A DNA stretch of 36,429 nt from Rhodospirillales bacterium (GCA_016215555.1 JACRJC010000070.1:1-36429); one strand, 5' to 3'. Positions 25,357 to 36,429 are shown, counted from the stretch's first letter. Notes: a model not told the origin generated them from the sequence alone. Translations and numbers: made by a program.

Positions 25357-26763
25357 TTAAATATGAACCGCCCGGCCATCGACGGCCAGGGCGGCTTCCT
25401 TCAAAGCCTCGCCCAGGGCCGGATGGGCATGGCAGGTGCGGGCGATGTCTTCCGACGAGGCGGCGAATTCCATGGCCAGCACGGCTTCGGCGATCAGGTC
25501 GCCGGCATGGGGGCCGACGATATGCACGCCCAACACGCGGTCGGTGCGGGCATCGGCCAGCAGCTTGACGAAACCGTCGCTCTCGCCCATGGCGCGGGCG
25601 CGTCCATTGGCGGTGAAGGGGAATTTGCCGGTCTTGTAGGCGATGCCGGCGGCCTTCAATTCTTCCTCGTTGCGGCCCACACAGGCGATTTCCGGCCAGG
25701 TATAGACCACGCTGGGAATGGCGTCGTAATTGACATGGCCGGGCTTGCCGGCCAGATGTTCGGCCAGGGCCATGCCCTCGTCTTCCGCCTTATGGGCCAG
25801 CATGGCGCCGCCGATGACGTCGCCGATGGCATAGACGCCGGGAACCGAGCTTTGGAAATGGCCATCGACCTTGACGAAACCCTTGGGCGTCAATTCGACG
25901 CCCGCCTTGTCCAGGCCCAAGCCGTCGACATAAGGCTTGCGCCCGACGGCGACAAGCACGCATTCGGCCAGGATATCCTCGGGCGATCCGCCCGCCGCCG
26001 CCTCGGTGGTCAGCGTAACCCCGGCCTTGCCGGATTTCGCCGCCGTCACCTTGCGCGACAATTTGAAATTCAGCCCCTGCTTGGCCAGCAGCCGCTGCGC
26101 CTGCTTGGCGACCTCGGCATCGAAGGGGGGCAGGATGCGGTCGAGATATTCGACCACCGTCACCTCGGCGCCCAAACGCCGCCACACCGAGCCCAGTTCA
26201 AGCCCGATGACGCCGGCGCCGATGACGGCCAGCGATTTCGGCACGTTGGGCAGCGCCAAAGCGCCGGTCGAAGACAGGATTTTCTTTTCGTCGATCTCGA
26301 GCCCCGGCAGGCCAAGAACATCCGAGCCGGTGGCGATCAGGATATGCTTGGCCGATAGCTGTTCGGTCCCGCCGGCATTCAGGCTGACGTCAACCAGGCC
26401 GCCCCCGGCCAGACGCCCGGCCCCGGCGACATAGGTCACCTTGTTCTTCTTGAAAAGGAATTCGATGCCCTTGGTATTGTCGGACACCACCTTGTCCTTA
26501 TGGCCCATCATGGCCGCAAGGTCGAGGCCGACGCCATCGACCTTGACCCCGAAACGGGCAAGATCGTGGCCAGCCGATTCGTAATGATGGGAAGCGGTCA
26601 GAAGGGCCTTGGAGGGGATGCAGCCCACATTCAGGCACGTCCCCCCCAATGTTCCCCGCTTTTCGACGCAAGCCGTCTTAAAACCCAATTGGGCGGCGCG
26701 GATGGCGGCCACATAGCCGCCGGGTCCGCCACCGATGACGATCAGGTCAAAAGACTGGCTCAC
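25357..26763 (-). CDS. lpdA: Dihydrolipoyl dehydrogenase (E3)
   Basis: This 468-residue flavoprotein reoxidises dihydrolipoamide of 2-oxoacid dehydrogenase complexes, passing electrons to NAD. The FAD motif is at the N-terminus ([13 protein letters not shown]). The redox disulfide is Cys43-Cys48 in [16 protein letters not shown]. The NAD motif is [14 protein letters not shown], and the C-terminal His447-Glu452 pair (HPALGE) is the proton relay. It lies in the sucAB operon, separated from sucB by two small lipoprotein genes, and is most likely the E3 of 2-oxoglutarate dehydrogenase. Confidence 0.96.
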   Translation of the reverse strand: MSQSFDLIVIGGGPGGYVAAIRAAQLGFKTACVEKRGTLGGTCLNVGCIPSKALLTASHHYESAGHDLARFGVKVDGVGLDLAAMMGHKDKVVSDNTKGIEFLFKKNKVTYVAGAGRLAGGGLVDVSLNAGGTEQLSAKHILIATGSDVLGLPGLEIDEKKILSSTGALALPNVPKSLAVIGAGVIGLELGSVWRRLGAEVTVVEYLDRILPPFDAEVAKQAQRLLAKQGLNFKLSRKVTAAKSGKAGVTLTTEAAAGGSPEDILAECVLVAVGRKPYVDGLGLDKAGVELTPKGFVKVDGHFQSSVPGVYAIGDVIGGAMLAHKAEDEGMALAEHLAGKPGHVNYDAIPSVVYTWPEIACVGRNEEELKAAGIAYKTGKFPFTANGRARAMGESDGFVKLLADARTDRVLGVHIVGPHAGDLIAEAVLAMEFAASSEDIARTCHAHPALGEALKEAALAVDGRAVHI

Positions 26764-26771
26764 GGCATTCC

Positions 26772-27176
26772 TTACTTCTTGGCAGGCGCCTTCTTGGCGG
26801 CGGCTTTCTTGGCCGGAGCCGGAGGCGGCGCGGTCAGAACCTTGTTGGCTTCGGCGACAAGCGCGTCAACCTGGGCGTCGCTGGCATTGGAGGTGCAAGC
26901 CGAAGCCAGTTGGTCGCGTAGCTGGGCGGACTTGTCGAACTGCGCCGGCGAAAGCTTGGTATAGGCCCCCAGAATGGCGCCATCCAGCTTCTTCAGTTCG
27001 GTCTGGCACTTGGTGGGGGCCGGGGCCGCCGCCTTGGCCGGAGCCGGAGCCGCGGCCGGAGCCGCCGCCGGCTTGTCCTTGGCGGAGTTGTCGGCCACGA
27101 ATTTGTCCATGGCGTCGCCGCCGCAGGCGGCCAAACCGAAACAAACCAACGCGACGGTTGAAATCTTCTTGAACAT
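26772..27176 (-). CDS. Small lipoprotein with an Ala/Pro/Lys-rich linker and tail
   Basis: This 134-residue protein has the lipobox GLAAC at Cys18, followed by GGD. A Pro/Ala linker (residues about 35-55) leads to a small helical domain with two cysteines ([12 protein letters not shown] and LASACTSNA) that could form a disulfide. It ends in a basic tail, [14 protein letters not shown], like the pgk tail. GGGAGG lies 5 bases before the ATG. It ends 8 bp before lpdA and shares its leader with the next small gene. The function is unknown. Confidence 0.78.
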   Translation of the reverse strand: MFKKISTVALVCFGLAACGGDAMDKFVADNSAKDKPAAAPAAAPAPAKAAAPAPTKCQTELKKLDGAILGAYTKLSPAQFDKSAQLRDQLASACTSNASDAQVDALVAEANKVLTAPPPAPAKKAAAKKAPAKK

Positions 27177-27213
27177 TACTCCCTCCCTTTTGTTTCGAAA
27201 AAAAACCTGGCGC

Positions 27214-27345
27214 TTACTTCGACTTTGCGGATTCTTGCGCCGCGTGATCCTTGAGATCCTGCATCAGCTTGGAACCGCTGTCGCCGAGATAGCAGGCCGA
27301 CAGGCCCAAACAGACCAGAACCACGGTGGTGATTTTGCACAACAT
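27214..27345 (-). CDS. Very small lipoprotein between sucB and lpdA
   Basis: This 43-residue protein has the lipobox GLSAC at Cys18 and a 25-residue mature part, charged and helical. The leader matches that of the neighbouring 134-aa lipoprotein at 12 of 18 positions, so the two probably arose by duplication. The ATG at 27345 has AAGGGAGAAGG upstream. A longer frame from 27411 would overlap sucB and add non-signal sequence, so I rejected it. Confidence 0.7.
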   Translation of the reverse strand: MLCKITTVVLVCLGLSACYLGDSGSKLMQDLKDHAAQESAKSK

Positions 27346-27400
27346 CGCCTTCTCCCTTGTTGGACATTCCAAGCTGACGTTTAGGGAAACCGGAAAAGAG

Positions 27401-28576
27401 TTAGATATCAAGAAGAATCCGCTGGGGGTCTTCGATACATTCCTTGACCCGGACCAGAAAGGAGACCGCTTCCCGCCCGTCGATGATGCGATGGTCGTAG
27501 GAAAGGGCCAAATACATCATGGGACGGGCCAGGATCTGGCCGTTCACCACCATCGGGCGCTCCTGAATCTTATGCATCCCTAATATACCCGACTGGGGCG
27601 GATTCAGGATCGGCGTGCTCATCAGCGAGCCATAGACCCCGCCATTCGAGATGGTGAAGGTGCCGCCGGTCAGGTCATCAAGCCCCAATTTGCCGTCGCG
27701 GGCCTTCTTGCCCAATTCGCCGATGGTCTTTTCGACCTCGGAGAAGGAGAGCTGATCGGCATTGCGGACCACCGGCACCACCAAACCCTGGGGCGTGCCG
27801 ACGGCGACGCCGATGTCGTAATGGTTCTTATAGACCAGATCCTCGCCATCGATCTCGCCGTTGACGGCGGGAAATTCCTTCAAGCCGACGATGGCCGCCT
27901 TGACGAAGAAACTCATGAAGCCGATGCGGACGCCATGTTTCTTCTCAAAGCTATCCTTGTACTGGTTGCGAAGGGCCAGCAGGGCCGTCATATCCACCTC
28001 GTTGAAAGTGGTCAGCATGGCGGCGGTGTTCTGGGCTTCCTTCAGCCTTTCGGCGATGCGCTTGCGCAAGCGCGTCATGCGCACACGCTCCTCATTGGCC
28101 TGCGGGGCGCGGGAAGAAGCCGGAGCCAATGCCGCGACCGGAGCGGCGGCGGGTTTCTTCTCGAGATGGTTGACCACATCTTCCTTGGTCAAACGGCCAT
28201 CCTTGCCGGTGGCCGGAATGCTGGCCGCCTCCAGCTTGTTTTCCTCGACCATGCGCTTGGCGGCAGGCATGACGGCTGGCGCCGCTGCGGCAGGGGCAGG
28301 CGCGGCAGCGGCGGGCTTGGGCGCAGGCGCTGAGCCGGCCTTGGCATCGACGGAACCCAAAAGCGCGCCGACGCCGACATTCGATCCCGCCGGGGCGTCG
28401 ATGGCCGCCAGCACGCCCGAAGCCGGGGCCGGCACTTCCACCGTCACCTTGTCGGTTTCCAACTCGACCAGGGGCTCGCCCGAGGTCACGGACTCGCCGA
28501 CGGCTTTGAACCATTTGGCGACCGTGGCTTCGCTGACCGATTCGCCAAGTGCCGGAACGGTGATGGAACTGGCCAT
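27401..28576 (-). CDS. sucB: Dihydrolipoyllysine succinyltransferase (E2 of 2-oxoglutarate dehydrogenase)
   Basis: This 391-residue E2 core protein has one lipoyl domain at residues 1-76, with the lipoylated Lys43 in [10 protein letters not shown] Pro/Ala linker is followed by the peripheral-subunit-binding domain (about 100-140, [15 protein letters not shown]). The acyltransferase domain carries His362 and Asp366 in SYDHRIIDG. It transfers the succinyl group to CoA. GAGGT before the ATG overlaps the sucA stop, and the genes are 3 bp apart. Confidence 0.96.
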   Translation of the reverse strand: MASSITVPALGESVSEATVAKWFKAVGESVTSGEPLVELETDKVTVEVPAPASGVLAAIDAPAGSNVGVGALLGSVDAKAGSAPAPKPAAAAPAPAAAAPAVMPAAKRMVEENKLEAASIPATGKDGRLTKEDVVNHLEKKPAAAPVAALAPASSRAPQANEERVRMTRLRKRIAERLKEAQNTAAMLTTFNEVDMTALLALRNQYKDSFEKKHGVRIGFMSFFVKAAIVGLKEFPAVNGEIDGEDLVYKNHYDIGVAVGTPQGLVVPVVRNADQLSFSEVEKTIGELGKKARDGKLGLDDLTGGTFTISNGGVYGSLMSTPILNPPQSGILGMHKIQERPMVVNGQILARPMMYLALSYDHRIIDGREAVSFLVRVKECIEDPQRILLDI

Positions 28577-28579
28577 GCT

Positions 28580-31522
28580 TTACCTCTTGACCGTAATGCG
28601 TGAAAGCGGGGTGGCGCGCTGGAAGGGCTGGTGCAGACTATCAAAGTTCCAGGCCAGGGCCTGATCGACCAGTTCGGCCTGTTCTAGCACATGCTGCTTG
28701 TGCCAGCCGGTGGCCGGCGAGGCCGCAGCCTTGCGCCCGGCGTAATAGACATGGCTGTGCTTGTGCCCGACCTCGGACAGGGCGAATTGCAAGCGCGGCA
28801 GCACGAACATCCAGGCCCCCATATTGGCGGGCTCTTCCTGGCACCAGATGAGGCGGGCGTTCGTATAGCGCGCCAGCTCTTTCAGCAGATGGTCCTTGGG
28901 CCAGGGATAAAGCTGCTCGACGCGCAGCAGGGCCACGTCCTTCAGTCCCCGCTTGGTGCGTTCTTCCAGCAGATCGTAATAGACCTTGCCCGAACACAAC
29001 ACGACGCGCTTGACCGATTTGTCGACCGCCAATTCCTCTTTCTCGGCCAGCAGGCGCCAGAAGCGAGAACCGGGCCCGAAGTCGGACAGCGGGCTGACGC
29101 AGGCCTTGTGCCGCAGAAGCGATTTCGGCGTCATAACGATCAGGGGTTTTCGGAAATTGCGTCGCACCTGGCGGCGCAGGGCATGGAAGAAGTTGGCCGG
29201 CGTCGTGCAATTCAGAACCTGGATATTGTCTTCGGCGCACATCTGCAGATAGCGCTCGAGACGGGCCGAGGAATGTTCCGGCCCCTGGCCTTCCAATCCG
29301 TGCGGCAGCAGCATGACCAGACCCGACATGCGCAGCCATTTGCTTTCGCCCGACGAGATGAACTGGTCGATCACAACCTGGGCGCCGTTGGCGAAATCGC
29401 CGAACTGCGCTTCCCACATCACCAGCGCATGCGGCTCGGTGGTGGAATAGCCGTAATCGAAGCCCAGAACGCTGGCTTCCGACAATGGCGAATCGATGAC
29501 CTCGAACCGCGCCTGGTCGGACGACAGGTTGGACAAAGGCGCGAAGCGCTTTTCCGTGCTCTGGTCGGTCAGCACGGCATGGCGCTGCGAGAAGGTGCCG
29601 CGCCCGCAATCCTGGCCCGAGAGGCGCACTGGCGTCCTTTCCATCATCAGCGTGCCGAAAGCCAGGGCCTCACCGGTCGCCCAATCGATGCCCTGACCCG
29701 ATTCCACGGCCTGTTTCTTGGCCTCGAGCTGGCGCAGGATTTTCTTGTTGGCGTCGAAACCCTCCGGCACCTGGCAGAGTTTGCCACCGACTTCCTTCAA
29801 ACGGTCCAGCGGGACCGCCGTCGGCTCGTCTCGGAATTCCTCTTCCTCGGACAATTGGGCTAGGCCCTGCCATTTGCCTTCCAGCCAATCGTCCTTGTTG
29901 GTCTTGAAGCTTTGCGCGGCCTGATATTCGCCCTCAAGCAGAGCCATGAACTTGTCTTGGATGCCCTGGCATTCCAAAGCCGTCAGCACGCCGCCATCGG
30001 CCAGTTTGTTGGCGTAGAGCGTGCGCGAGGTCGGATGCTTGGTGATCGCCTTGTACATCTTGGGTTGGGTGAAGGCCGGTTCGTCGGCTTCGTTATGGCC
30101 CTGGCGGCGATAGCACACCATGTCCAGCACCACGTCGGCCTTGAAGGTCTGGCGAAATTCGGTGACGATGCGGGCCACATGCACCACGGCCTCGGGATCG
30201 TCGCCATTCACATGGAAGATCGGGGCCTGCACCATCTTGGCGACATCGGTGCAATAGGGACTGGAACGCGAAAAGCGCGGACTGGTGGTAAAGCCGATCT
30301 GATTGTTGATGACGATATGGATGGTGCCGCCGGTCTTGTAGCCGGTCAGTTGCGACAAAGCGAAGCATTCGGCCACCACGCCCTGGCCGGCGAAGGCGGC
30401 GTCGCCATGCAGCAGCACGGCCATGACCTGGCTGCGTTCGGTGTCGCCCCGTTGATCCTGCTTGGCCCTGACCTTGCCCAGCACCACCGGATCGACGATC
30501 TCCAGATGCGAGGGATTGGGCGTCAGCGACAGATGGACGACATTGCCGTCGAATTCGCGGTCGGCAGAGGTGCCGAGATGATATTTGACGTCGCCCGAGC
30601 CCTGCACATTCTCGGTATGCGAGGGATTGCCCTGGAATTCCGAGAAGATGGCGCGATAGGGCTTGTGCAGGATGTTGGCCAGCACGTTCAGACGCCCGCG
30701 ATGGGCCATGCCGAAGATGATCTCCTTCATCCCCATCTGGCTGCCGCGCTTGATGATCTGCTCGATGGCGGGAATGACGGTCTCGCCGCCTTCCAGGCCG
30801 AAGCGCTTGGTGCCGGTATATTTCACCTGCAGGAATTTCTCGAAGCCTTCGGCCTCGGTCAGCCGTTCCAGGATCGCCTGCTTGCCCTTGACCGTGAATT
30901 CGGTGCGGTTGCCGACATTCTCGATGCGCTTTTGAATCCAGGCCTTCTGGCCGGGATCCTGGATATGCATGAATTCGACGCCGATCGAGCCGGCATAGGT
31001 TTCCTTCAAGACCTGGGCGATCTGGCGCAAGGTCGCCGTTTCCAGACCCAGCACGTAATCGAGGAAGATCGGGCGGTCGAGGTCGGTCTCGGTGAAGCCG
31101 TAGGTCCGCCAATCCAGTTCAGGGTGCGGCGCGGGCTCTTCCAGCCGCAAAGGATCGAGATCGGCCAGCAGATGGCCGCGCACGCGAAAACTGCGGATCA
31201 GCATCAGGGCGCGGATGGAATCCAAGGTGGCGGCGCGCACCTGTTCTTGCGTGATCCCGGCGGCGGCCTGAGCGCCCTTGGCCTCCTTGCCCTTGGCGGG
31301 CGCAGCGGGCTTGGCGTCGGGATCGGCGGCTCCCACCACCTTGGCGCTGGACGGATGCCAGCTAGCGCCTTGCAGATCATGAAGGATGTTGGGAGCGTCG
31401 TCGGCCAGGGATTGGAAGAACGAGGCCCAGCCGGGATCGACCGAGGCGGGGTTTTGGGCCCAGCGCGATTGCATTTCGGCCAGAAAAACGGCATTGGCGC
31501 CGTAAAGGGCGGTCGGGTCCAA
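28580..31522 (-). CDS. sucA: 2-Oxoglutarate dehydrogenase E1
   Basis: This 980-residue thiamine-diphosphate enzyme decarboxylates 2-oxoglutarate and loads the E2 lipoyl group. The N-terminus has the E1o helix motif ALYGANAVFLAEM. The thiamine-diphosphate site is visible as GDAAFAGQGVVAE and then INNQIGFTT. HRGRLNVLANIL and YRRQGHNEADEP are also diagnostic. The start seems to be TTG at 31522: no in-frame ATG or GTG exists upstream near the conserved N-terminus, and GGAG is placed 10 bases before it. The region between sucD and this start is 86 bp, long enough for a processing or control site. Confidence 0.95.
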   Translation of the reverse strand: MDPTALYGANAVFLAEMQSRWAQNPASVDPGWASFFQSLADDAPNILHDLQGASWHPSSAKVVGAADPDAKPAAPAKGKEAKGAQAAAGITQEQVRAATLDSIRALMLIRSFRVRGHLLADLDPLRLEEPAPHPELDWRTYGFTETDLDRPIFLDYVLGLETATLRQIAQVLKETYAGSIGVEFMHIQDPGQKAWIQKRIENVGNRTEFTVKGKQAILERLTEAEGFEKFLQVKYTGTKRFGLEGGETVIPAIEQIIKRGSQMGMKEIIFGMAHRGRLNVLANILHKPYRAIFSEFQGNPSHTENVQGSGDVKYHLGTSADREFDGNVVHLSLTPNPSHLEIVDPVVLGKVRAKQDQRGDTERSQVMAVLLHGDAAFAGQGVVAECFALSQLTGYKTGGTIHIVINNQIGFTTSPRFSRSSPYCTDVAKMVQAPIFHVNGDDPEAVVHVARIVTEFRQTFKADVVLDMVCYRRQGHNEADEPAFTQPKMYKAITKHPTSRTLYANKLADGGVLTALECQGIQDKFMALLEGEYQAAQSFKTNKDDWLEGKWQGLAQLSEEEEFRDEPTAVPLDRLKEVGGKLCQVPEGFDANKKILRQLEAKKQAVESGQGIDWATGEALAFGTLMMERTPVRLSGQDCGRGTFSQRHAVLTDQSTEKRFAPLSNLSSDQARFEVIDSPLSEASVLGFDYGYSTTEPHALVMWEAQFGDFANGAQVVIDQFISSGESKWLRMSGLVMLLPHGLEGQGPEHSSARLERYLQMCAEDNIQVLNCTTPANFFHALRRQVRRNFRKPLIVMTPKSLLRHKACVSPLSDFGPGSRFWRLLAEKEELAVDKSVKRVVLCSGKVYYDLLEERTKRGLKDVALLRVEQLYPWPKDHLLKELARYTNARLIWCQEEPANMGAWMFVLPRLQFALSEVGHKHSHVYYAGRKAAASPATGWHKQHVLEQAELVDQALAWNFDSLHQPFQRATPLSRITVKR

Positions 31523-31608
31523 GTTCGGGTGCGCTCCACAGATTATTATCTTTGCCGGATCTGGGGAGGCCTCTCCCGCCTCCCCATTCCGGATATTGGT
31601 CCGTTGAC

Positions 31609-32484
31609 TTAGCCTTTCAAGACCTTGAGCATGGTGCTGCCCAGCGCCGCCGGGCTTTCGGCCACGGCGATGCCGGCCGAACGCATGGCTTCCATCTTGT
31701 CGCCCGCCGTGCCCTTGCCGCCCGAGATGATGGCGCCGGCATGGCCCATGCGACGGCCCGGAGGAGCGGTGACGCCGGCGATGAAACCGACGACCGGCTT
31801 TTTGATTTTCGAAGCCTTCAGGAAATCGGCGGCCTCTTCTTCTGCCGAACCGCCGATTTCGCCGATCATGATGATCGATTCGGTTTCGGGATCGCCCAGG
31901 AACAGGTCCAGGCAGTCGATGAAGTTGGTGCCGTTGATGGGATCGCCGCCGATGCCGATGCAGGTGGTCTGGCCCAGGCCGGCGGCGGTGGTCTGCGCCA
32001 CCGCTTCATAGGTCAGGGTGCCCGAACGCGACACGATGCCGACCTTGCCCTTCTGATGGATGTGGCCCGGCATGATGCCGATCTTGCAAGCGCCCGGCGT
32101 GATGATGCCCGGACAGTTGGGTCCGATCAGGCGGGTCTTGGAACCGGCCAGCGCCCGCTTCACCCGCAGCATGTCCAGAACCGGAATGCCTTCGGTGATG
32201 CAGACGGCCAGTTCGATGCAGGCATCCATGGCTTCCAGGATGGCGTCGGCCGCAAACGGAGGCGGAACATAGATCGCGGAAGCGGTGGCGCCGGTGGCGG
32301 CCACGGCATCGGCCACGGTGTTGAAGACCGGCAGGTCCAGATGCTTGGTGCCGCCCTTGCCGGGCGTCACGCCGCCCACCATCTTGGTGCCATAGGCGAT
32401 GGCCTGTTCGGAATGGAAGGTGCCCTGCGCGCCGGTAAAGCCCTGGCAGATCACCTTGGTGTTGGCATTAACGAGAACGGCCAT
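31609..32484 (-). CDS. sucD: Succinyl-CoA synthetase, alpha subunit
   Basis: This 291-residue subunit binds CoA in its N-terminal Rossmann domain ([14 protein letters not shown]) and carries the phosphohistidine His248 in [12 protein letters not shown]. With SucC it converts succinyl-CoA to succinate, making ATP or GTP. Its ribosome binding site, GGAGG, lies inside the end of sucC, and one base separates the two genes. Confidence 0.97.
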   Translation of the reverse strand: MAVLVNANTKVICQGFTGAQGTFHSEQAIAYGTKMVGGVTPGKGGTKHLDLPVFNTVADAVAATGATASAIYVPPPFAADAILEAMDACIELAVCITEGIPVLDMLRVKRALAGSKTRLIGPNCPGIITPGACKIGIMPGHIHQKGKVGIVSRSGTLTYEAVAQTTAAGLGQTTCIGIGGDPINGTNFIDCLDLFLGDPETESIIMIGEIGGSAEEEAADFLKASKIKKPVVGFIAGVTAPPGRRMGHAGAIISGGKGTAGDKMEAMRSAGIAVAESPAALGSTMLKVLKG

Positions 32485-32485
32485 C

Positions 32486-33682
<1,197 letters not shown>

Positions 33683-33710
33683 CTAGAACGTCTCCTTCGT
33701 CTTTAAACCT

Positions 33711-34745
<1,035 letters not shown>

Positions 34746-34759
34746 TTATGGGTGGTGTG

Positions 34760-34797
34760 TTACTACCTCGTTTTCCTACCCGACGCAAGCGGTAGGA
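34760..34797 (-). promoter_or_regulatory. Candidate mdh operon promoter with an inverted repeat
   Basis: On the minus strand TTGCGT (34788-34783) and TAGTAA (34765-34760) are spaced by 17 bp. TCCTACC (34774-34780) and GGTAGGA (34791-34797) form a perfect 7-bp inverted repeat with a 10-bp centre covering the -35 box, a plausible regulator site. The leader between this and mdh also holds CACCC/GGGTG, able to form a hairpin. Confidence 0.45.
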
Positions 34798-34854
34798 ATT
34801 AAAAAAAGTGACGGAGCATGGACAGCCCCACGCCGTCCATGCAACATCAGGGCG

Positions 34855-36120
34855 ATGCCGCCCTGTTTCAATGATTCTTTACGGCCTGTAAAGCCGTTTT
34901 CCCTTGCCGCCGTCCTTTTTCTGGCCGGTCTGGCTTGGGGCTGGCCGAATCAGGCCAGGGCTGCCGATATCCTGAGACTGGGCTTCGTGACCTCGCAAAG
35001 CGACGTCGCCGCCCATCGCGGCCAGGATTTTCTGGAAGGTTTCAAGCTGGGCTTGCGGATGCTGGGCGGCAGGCTGGGCGGGGTCGAAACCGACCTTGCC
35101 GTCATCGACGACGTCAGCCGCCCCCAAACCGCCGCCCAAGCGGCCAGGAAATTGGTCGAGCGCGAGCATGTGCAGATCATCAGCGGCCCGGTCCTGCCGC
35201 AGACCGCCTTGGCCGTGGCCGAGGCGGTGAAAGGGGAAAACGGCCCCTTGTTCGTCAGCCCGGCCTTCGGTCCGGTTTCGCTGGCCGGCGCCGACTGCCG
35301 CCAGGGATTCTTTTCCCTGGTCCCCTCGGACGAGGTCATCGCCGAGGCCACGGCCCGTCAGATGAAGGGAGAGATGCCGTTGCCCATGGCCGCCGCCCTG
35401 ATTCCCAAAAAGAGCGAACGCGAGCGCCGGCAGGCGGAAAGTCTGCGTCCGCATTTTTCGGGCCTCACCATACTTGAAACGGGCCCCGGCAACCTGGTTT
35501 TCGACCATCCGCTGCAGGCGCTGCAGGCGTCCAAGGCGCAGGCGGTCGCCGTTTATCTGGGCGGCGGGGTCGGCATCGGATTCTTGCGCCAGCTCAAGGC
35601 CTGGGAGTTGAACAAGGACAAGACGATCTATGCCGACTGGCCGCTGATGGAGCCCCTGCATCTGACCGCCGCCGGCGACGCCGGCATCAGCCTGAAAACC
35701 GTAGCACCTTGGGCCGACGATCCCGAGAATGCGGTCAACCATAGGTTCGTGGCCGATTACGAGGACGAACATCGCCGCCAGCCCTCCGGCTTCGCGGCGC
35801 TGGGCTACGATCTGGCGCTGCTTCTCGACCAAGCGGTCAAGAATATGGGCGGCAGGCTGGGCGAGCGCACGCAATTCGCCAGGGCGCTGACCAATTCCCA
35901 GCTTCAGGGTACGCGCGGCCCCATCCGTTTCGCCAACAACCATTTTGCGCTGACGCCCCTGCATCTGCGCGAAGGGATGCGAGACGCCAAGGGCCGTCTG
36001 ATCGCCGCCCACCGGGGAGCGGTGGTCAATCCCGCCGACCGCCATGCCGGCGCCTGTCGCCTAAGCCCGCCCGAACCGCCGCCAGCCGAAGAAGCGAGCC
36101 CTCCAAAGAAGAAGCGTTGA
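34855..36120 (+). CDS. Periplasmic ligand-binding protein (branched-chain amino acid receptor family)
   Basis: This 421-residue type I periplasmic binding protein resembles the LivJ/Periplasmic_binding_6 family. It has a signal peptide with a hydrophobic core at residues about 16-30 and likely cleavage after ARA at about 37. The mature start, ILRLGFVTSQSDVAAHRGQDFL, is typical. ARKLVEREHVQIISGP and ALGYDLALLLDQAVK are further family landmarks. The ligand is unknown. I chose the ATG at 34855 because it gives a proper signal peptide; earlier in-frame codons reach into the mdh leader. No permease or ATPase gene follows in the window. It ends in the basic PPKKKR. Confidence 0.82.
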   Translation: MPPCFNDSLRPVKPFSLAAVLFLAGLAWGWPNQARAADILRLGFVTSQSDVAAHRGQDFLEGFKLGLRMLGGRLGGVETDLAVIDDVSRPQTAAQAARKLVEREHVQIISGPVLPQTALAVAEAVKGENGPLFVSPAFGPVSLAGADCRQGFFSLVPSDEVIAEATARQMKGEMPLPMAAALIPKKSERERRQAESLRPHFSGLTILETGPGNLVFDHPLQALQASKAQAVAVYLGGGVGIGFLRQLKAWELNKDKTIYADWPLMEPLHLTAAGDAGISLKTVAPWADDPENAVNHRFVADYEDEHRRQPSGFAALGYDLALLLDQAVKNMGGRLGERTQFARALTNSQLQGTRGPIRFANNHFALTPLHLREGMRDAKGRLIAAHRGAVVNPADRHAGACRLSPPEPPPAEEASPPKKKR

Positions 36121-36149
36121 TATTTCAGTGCGGTGTTATCAAGATCGCT

Positions 36150-36280
36150 CGAGAGGCAGGATCATCATCCTCGGCCTGATAATAATCCCTTGACTCTCGG
36201 CCCGCAATCGGATAGGCCTTAGGCAGCAACCACCCTTATTGCGTACAAAGACCGTCCTGGCCACCGCCCGGGCGGTCTTT
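36150..36280 (+). ncRNA. Possible structured RNA or structured 3' untranslated region
   Basis: Successive pairings are visible: CGAGAG (36150-36155) with CTCTCG (36194-36199), enclosing AGGAT/ATCCT (36158-36171); GGCC (36199-36202) with GGCC (36215-36218); GCAA (36226-36229) with TTGC (36239-36242); then the terminator. TTGACT at 36190 could be a -35, but its -10 partner is poor. It matches no riboswitch I can name. Confidence 0.25.
36247..36280 (+). terminator. Intrinsic terminator
   Basis: AAAGACCGTCC (36247-36257) pairs with GGGCGGTCTTT (36270-36280) over 11 positions including one G-T pair. The following T content is low. It ends the periplasmic-binding-protein transcript or a small RNA. 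Confidence 0.7.
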
Positions 36281-36287
36281 GGCGTTT

Positions 36288-36371
36288 GGGAGCGAAGCGA
36301 CTGGGCGCAAGTGCGCCCCGCGAGCATTCCTGCGAGCGTAAGCCAAGGGCGGAGCCCGCACGGCGTCTGAG
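36288..36371 (-). repeat. Second palindromic mosaic repeat
   Basis: Read on the minus strand it begins CTCAGACGCCG, contains CTTGGCT, a hairpin GGGCGC-ACTT-GCGCCC, and ends TCGCTTCGCTCCC. The order matches the element at 10670-10759, with different but still paired stems. Confidence 0.65.
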
Positions 36372-36394
36372 TGCGGCAATAGATTTAACCCCAT

Positions 36395-36417
36395 GCAGGC
36401 GGGCTTTGCCCGCCTGC
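36395..36417. terminator. Perfect hairpin near the right edge
   Basis: GCAGGCGGGC and GCCCGCCTGC form a perfect 10-bp stem with a TTT loop. The flanking T run is weak (TTCT on the right). It probably terminates a gene, but the neighbouring gene lies outside the window. Confidence 0.5.
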
Positions 36418-36429
36418 TTCTACAAGAAA

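Larger units (their letters stand above)
36121..36429. other. Gene-free right end
   Basis: This 309-bp stretch holds no convincing protein gene. It contains a set of hairpins, a strong terminator, one palindromic mosaic repeat and a second perfect hairpin at the edge, each listed separately. Confidence 0.6.

Noticed and set aside
36139-36327. A 62-codon minus-strand open frame in the right-end spacer
   Set aside because: It runs through the terminator and the palindromic repeat, has no ribosome binding site and resembles no family.

Overview
The window is GC-rich, densely packed bacterial DNA. Gene content and order point to an alphaproteobacterium, most likely Rhodospirillales and possibly Magnetospirillum-like; this taxonomic call is inference. 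The main evidence is the mdh-sucC-sucD-sucA-sucB-lpd cluster with an LDH-like malate dehydrogenase, the DUF484-xerC pair, the lgt/MidA-type methyltransferase/pgeF run, and structured palindromic repeats of the kind seen in these genomes.

Layout: the left edge carries the first codons of an IS630-type transposase (minus) and a small unknown gene. Next come gap and pgk (plus). PGK has a complete enzyme core followed by a 180-residue Lys/Ala/Pro tail resembling histone H1. Convergent to pgk is a two-gene lipoprotein unit (minus): a DegP-like serine protease lipoprotein and a TraT-like lipoprotein. From 7.0 to 11.6 kb a tightly coupled envelope operon (plus) runs hldD, lgt, a MidA/NDUFAF7-type methyltransferase, pgeF and a lipoprotein. 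The signal-peptide N-region of that lipoprotein is encoded by a palindromic repeat.

From 11.8 to 16.8 kb a MarR regulator is divergent from an aryl-acid adenylating enzyme/CoA ligase. The ligase is followed by an Old-Yellow-Enzyme/2,4-dienoyl-CoA-reductase-type flavoprotein, an unknown 134-aa protein and a 63-aa four-cysteine protein. A perfect palindrome fills the spacer of the ligase promoter. This looks like a regulated and possibly undescribed aryl-acid pathway. A cluster of palindromic repeats has entered this operon between near-identical 14-bp direct repeats.

From 16.8 to 22.7 kb lie an unknown gene and priA (minus), DUF484 and xerC (plus), and two toxin-antitoxin modules facing each other: a RelE/XRE pair (plus) and BrnTA (minus). 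Both toxins appear to be read from leaderless mRNAs, whereas both antitoxins have ribosome binding sites. Then come tpx (minus), a Methyltransf_24-type methyltransferase (plus) and an MFS transporter (minus).

From 24.1 to 34.8 kb, on the minus strand, is the TCA-cycle operon mdh, sucC, sucD, sucA, sucB, two small lipoproteins with near-identical leaders, lpdA and the MFS gene. A divergent periplasmic ligand-binding protein (plus) follows. The right end holds a possible structured RNA with a strong terminator, a second copy of the palindromic repeat family and another hairpin. I saw no tRNA, rRNA or CRISPR array.
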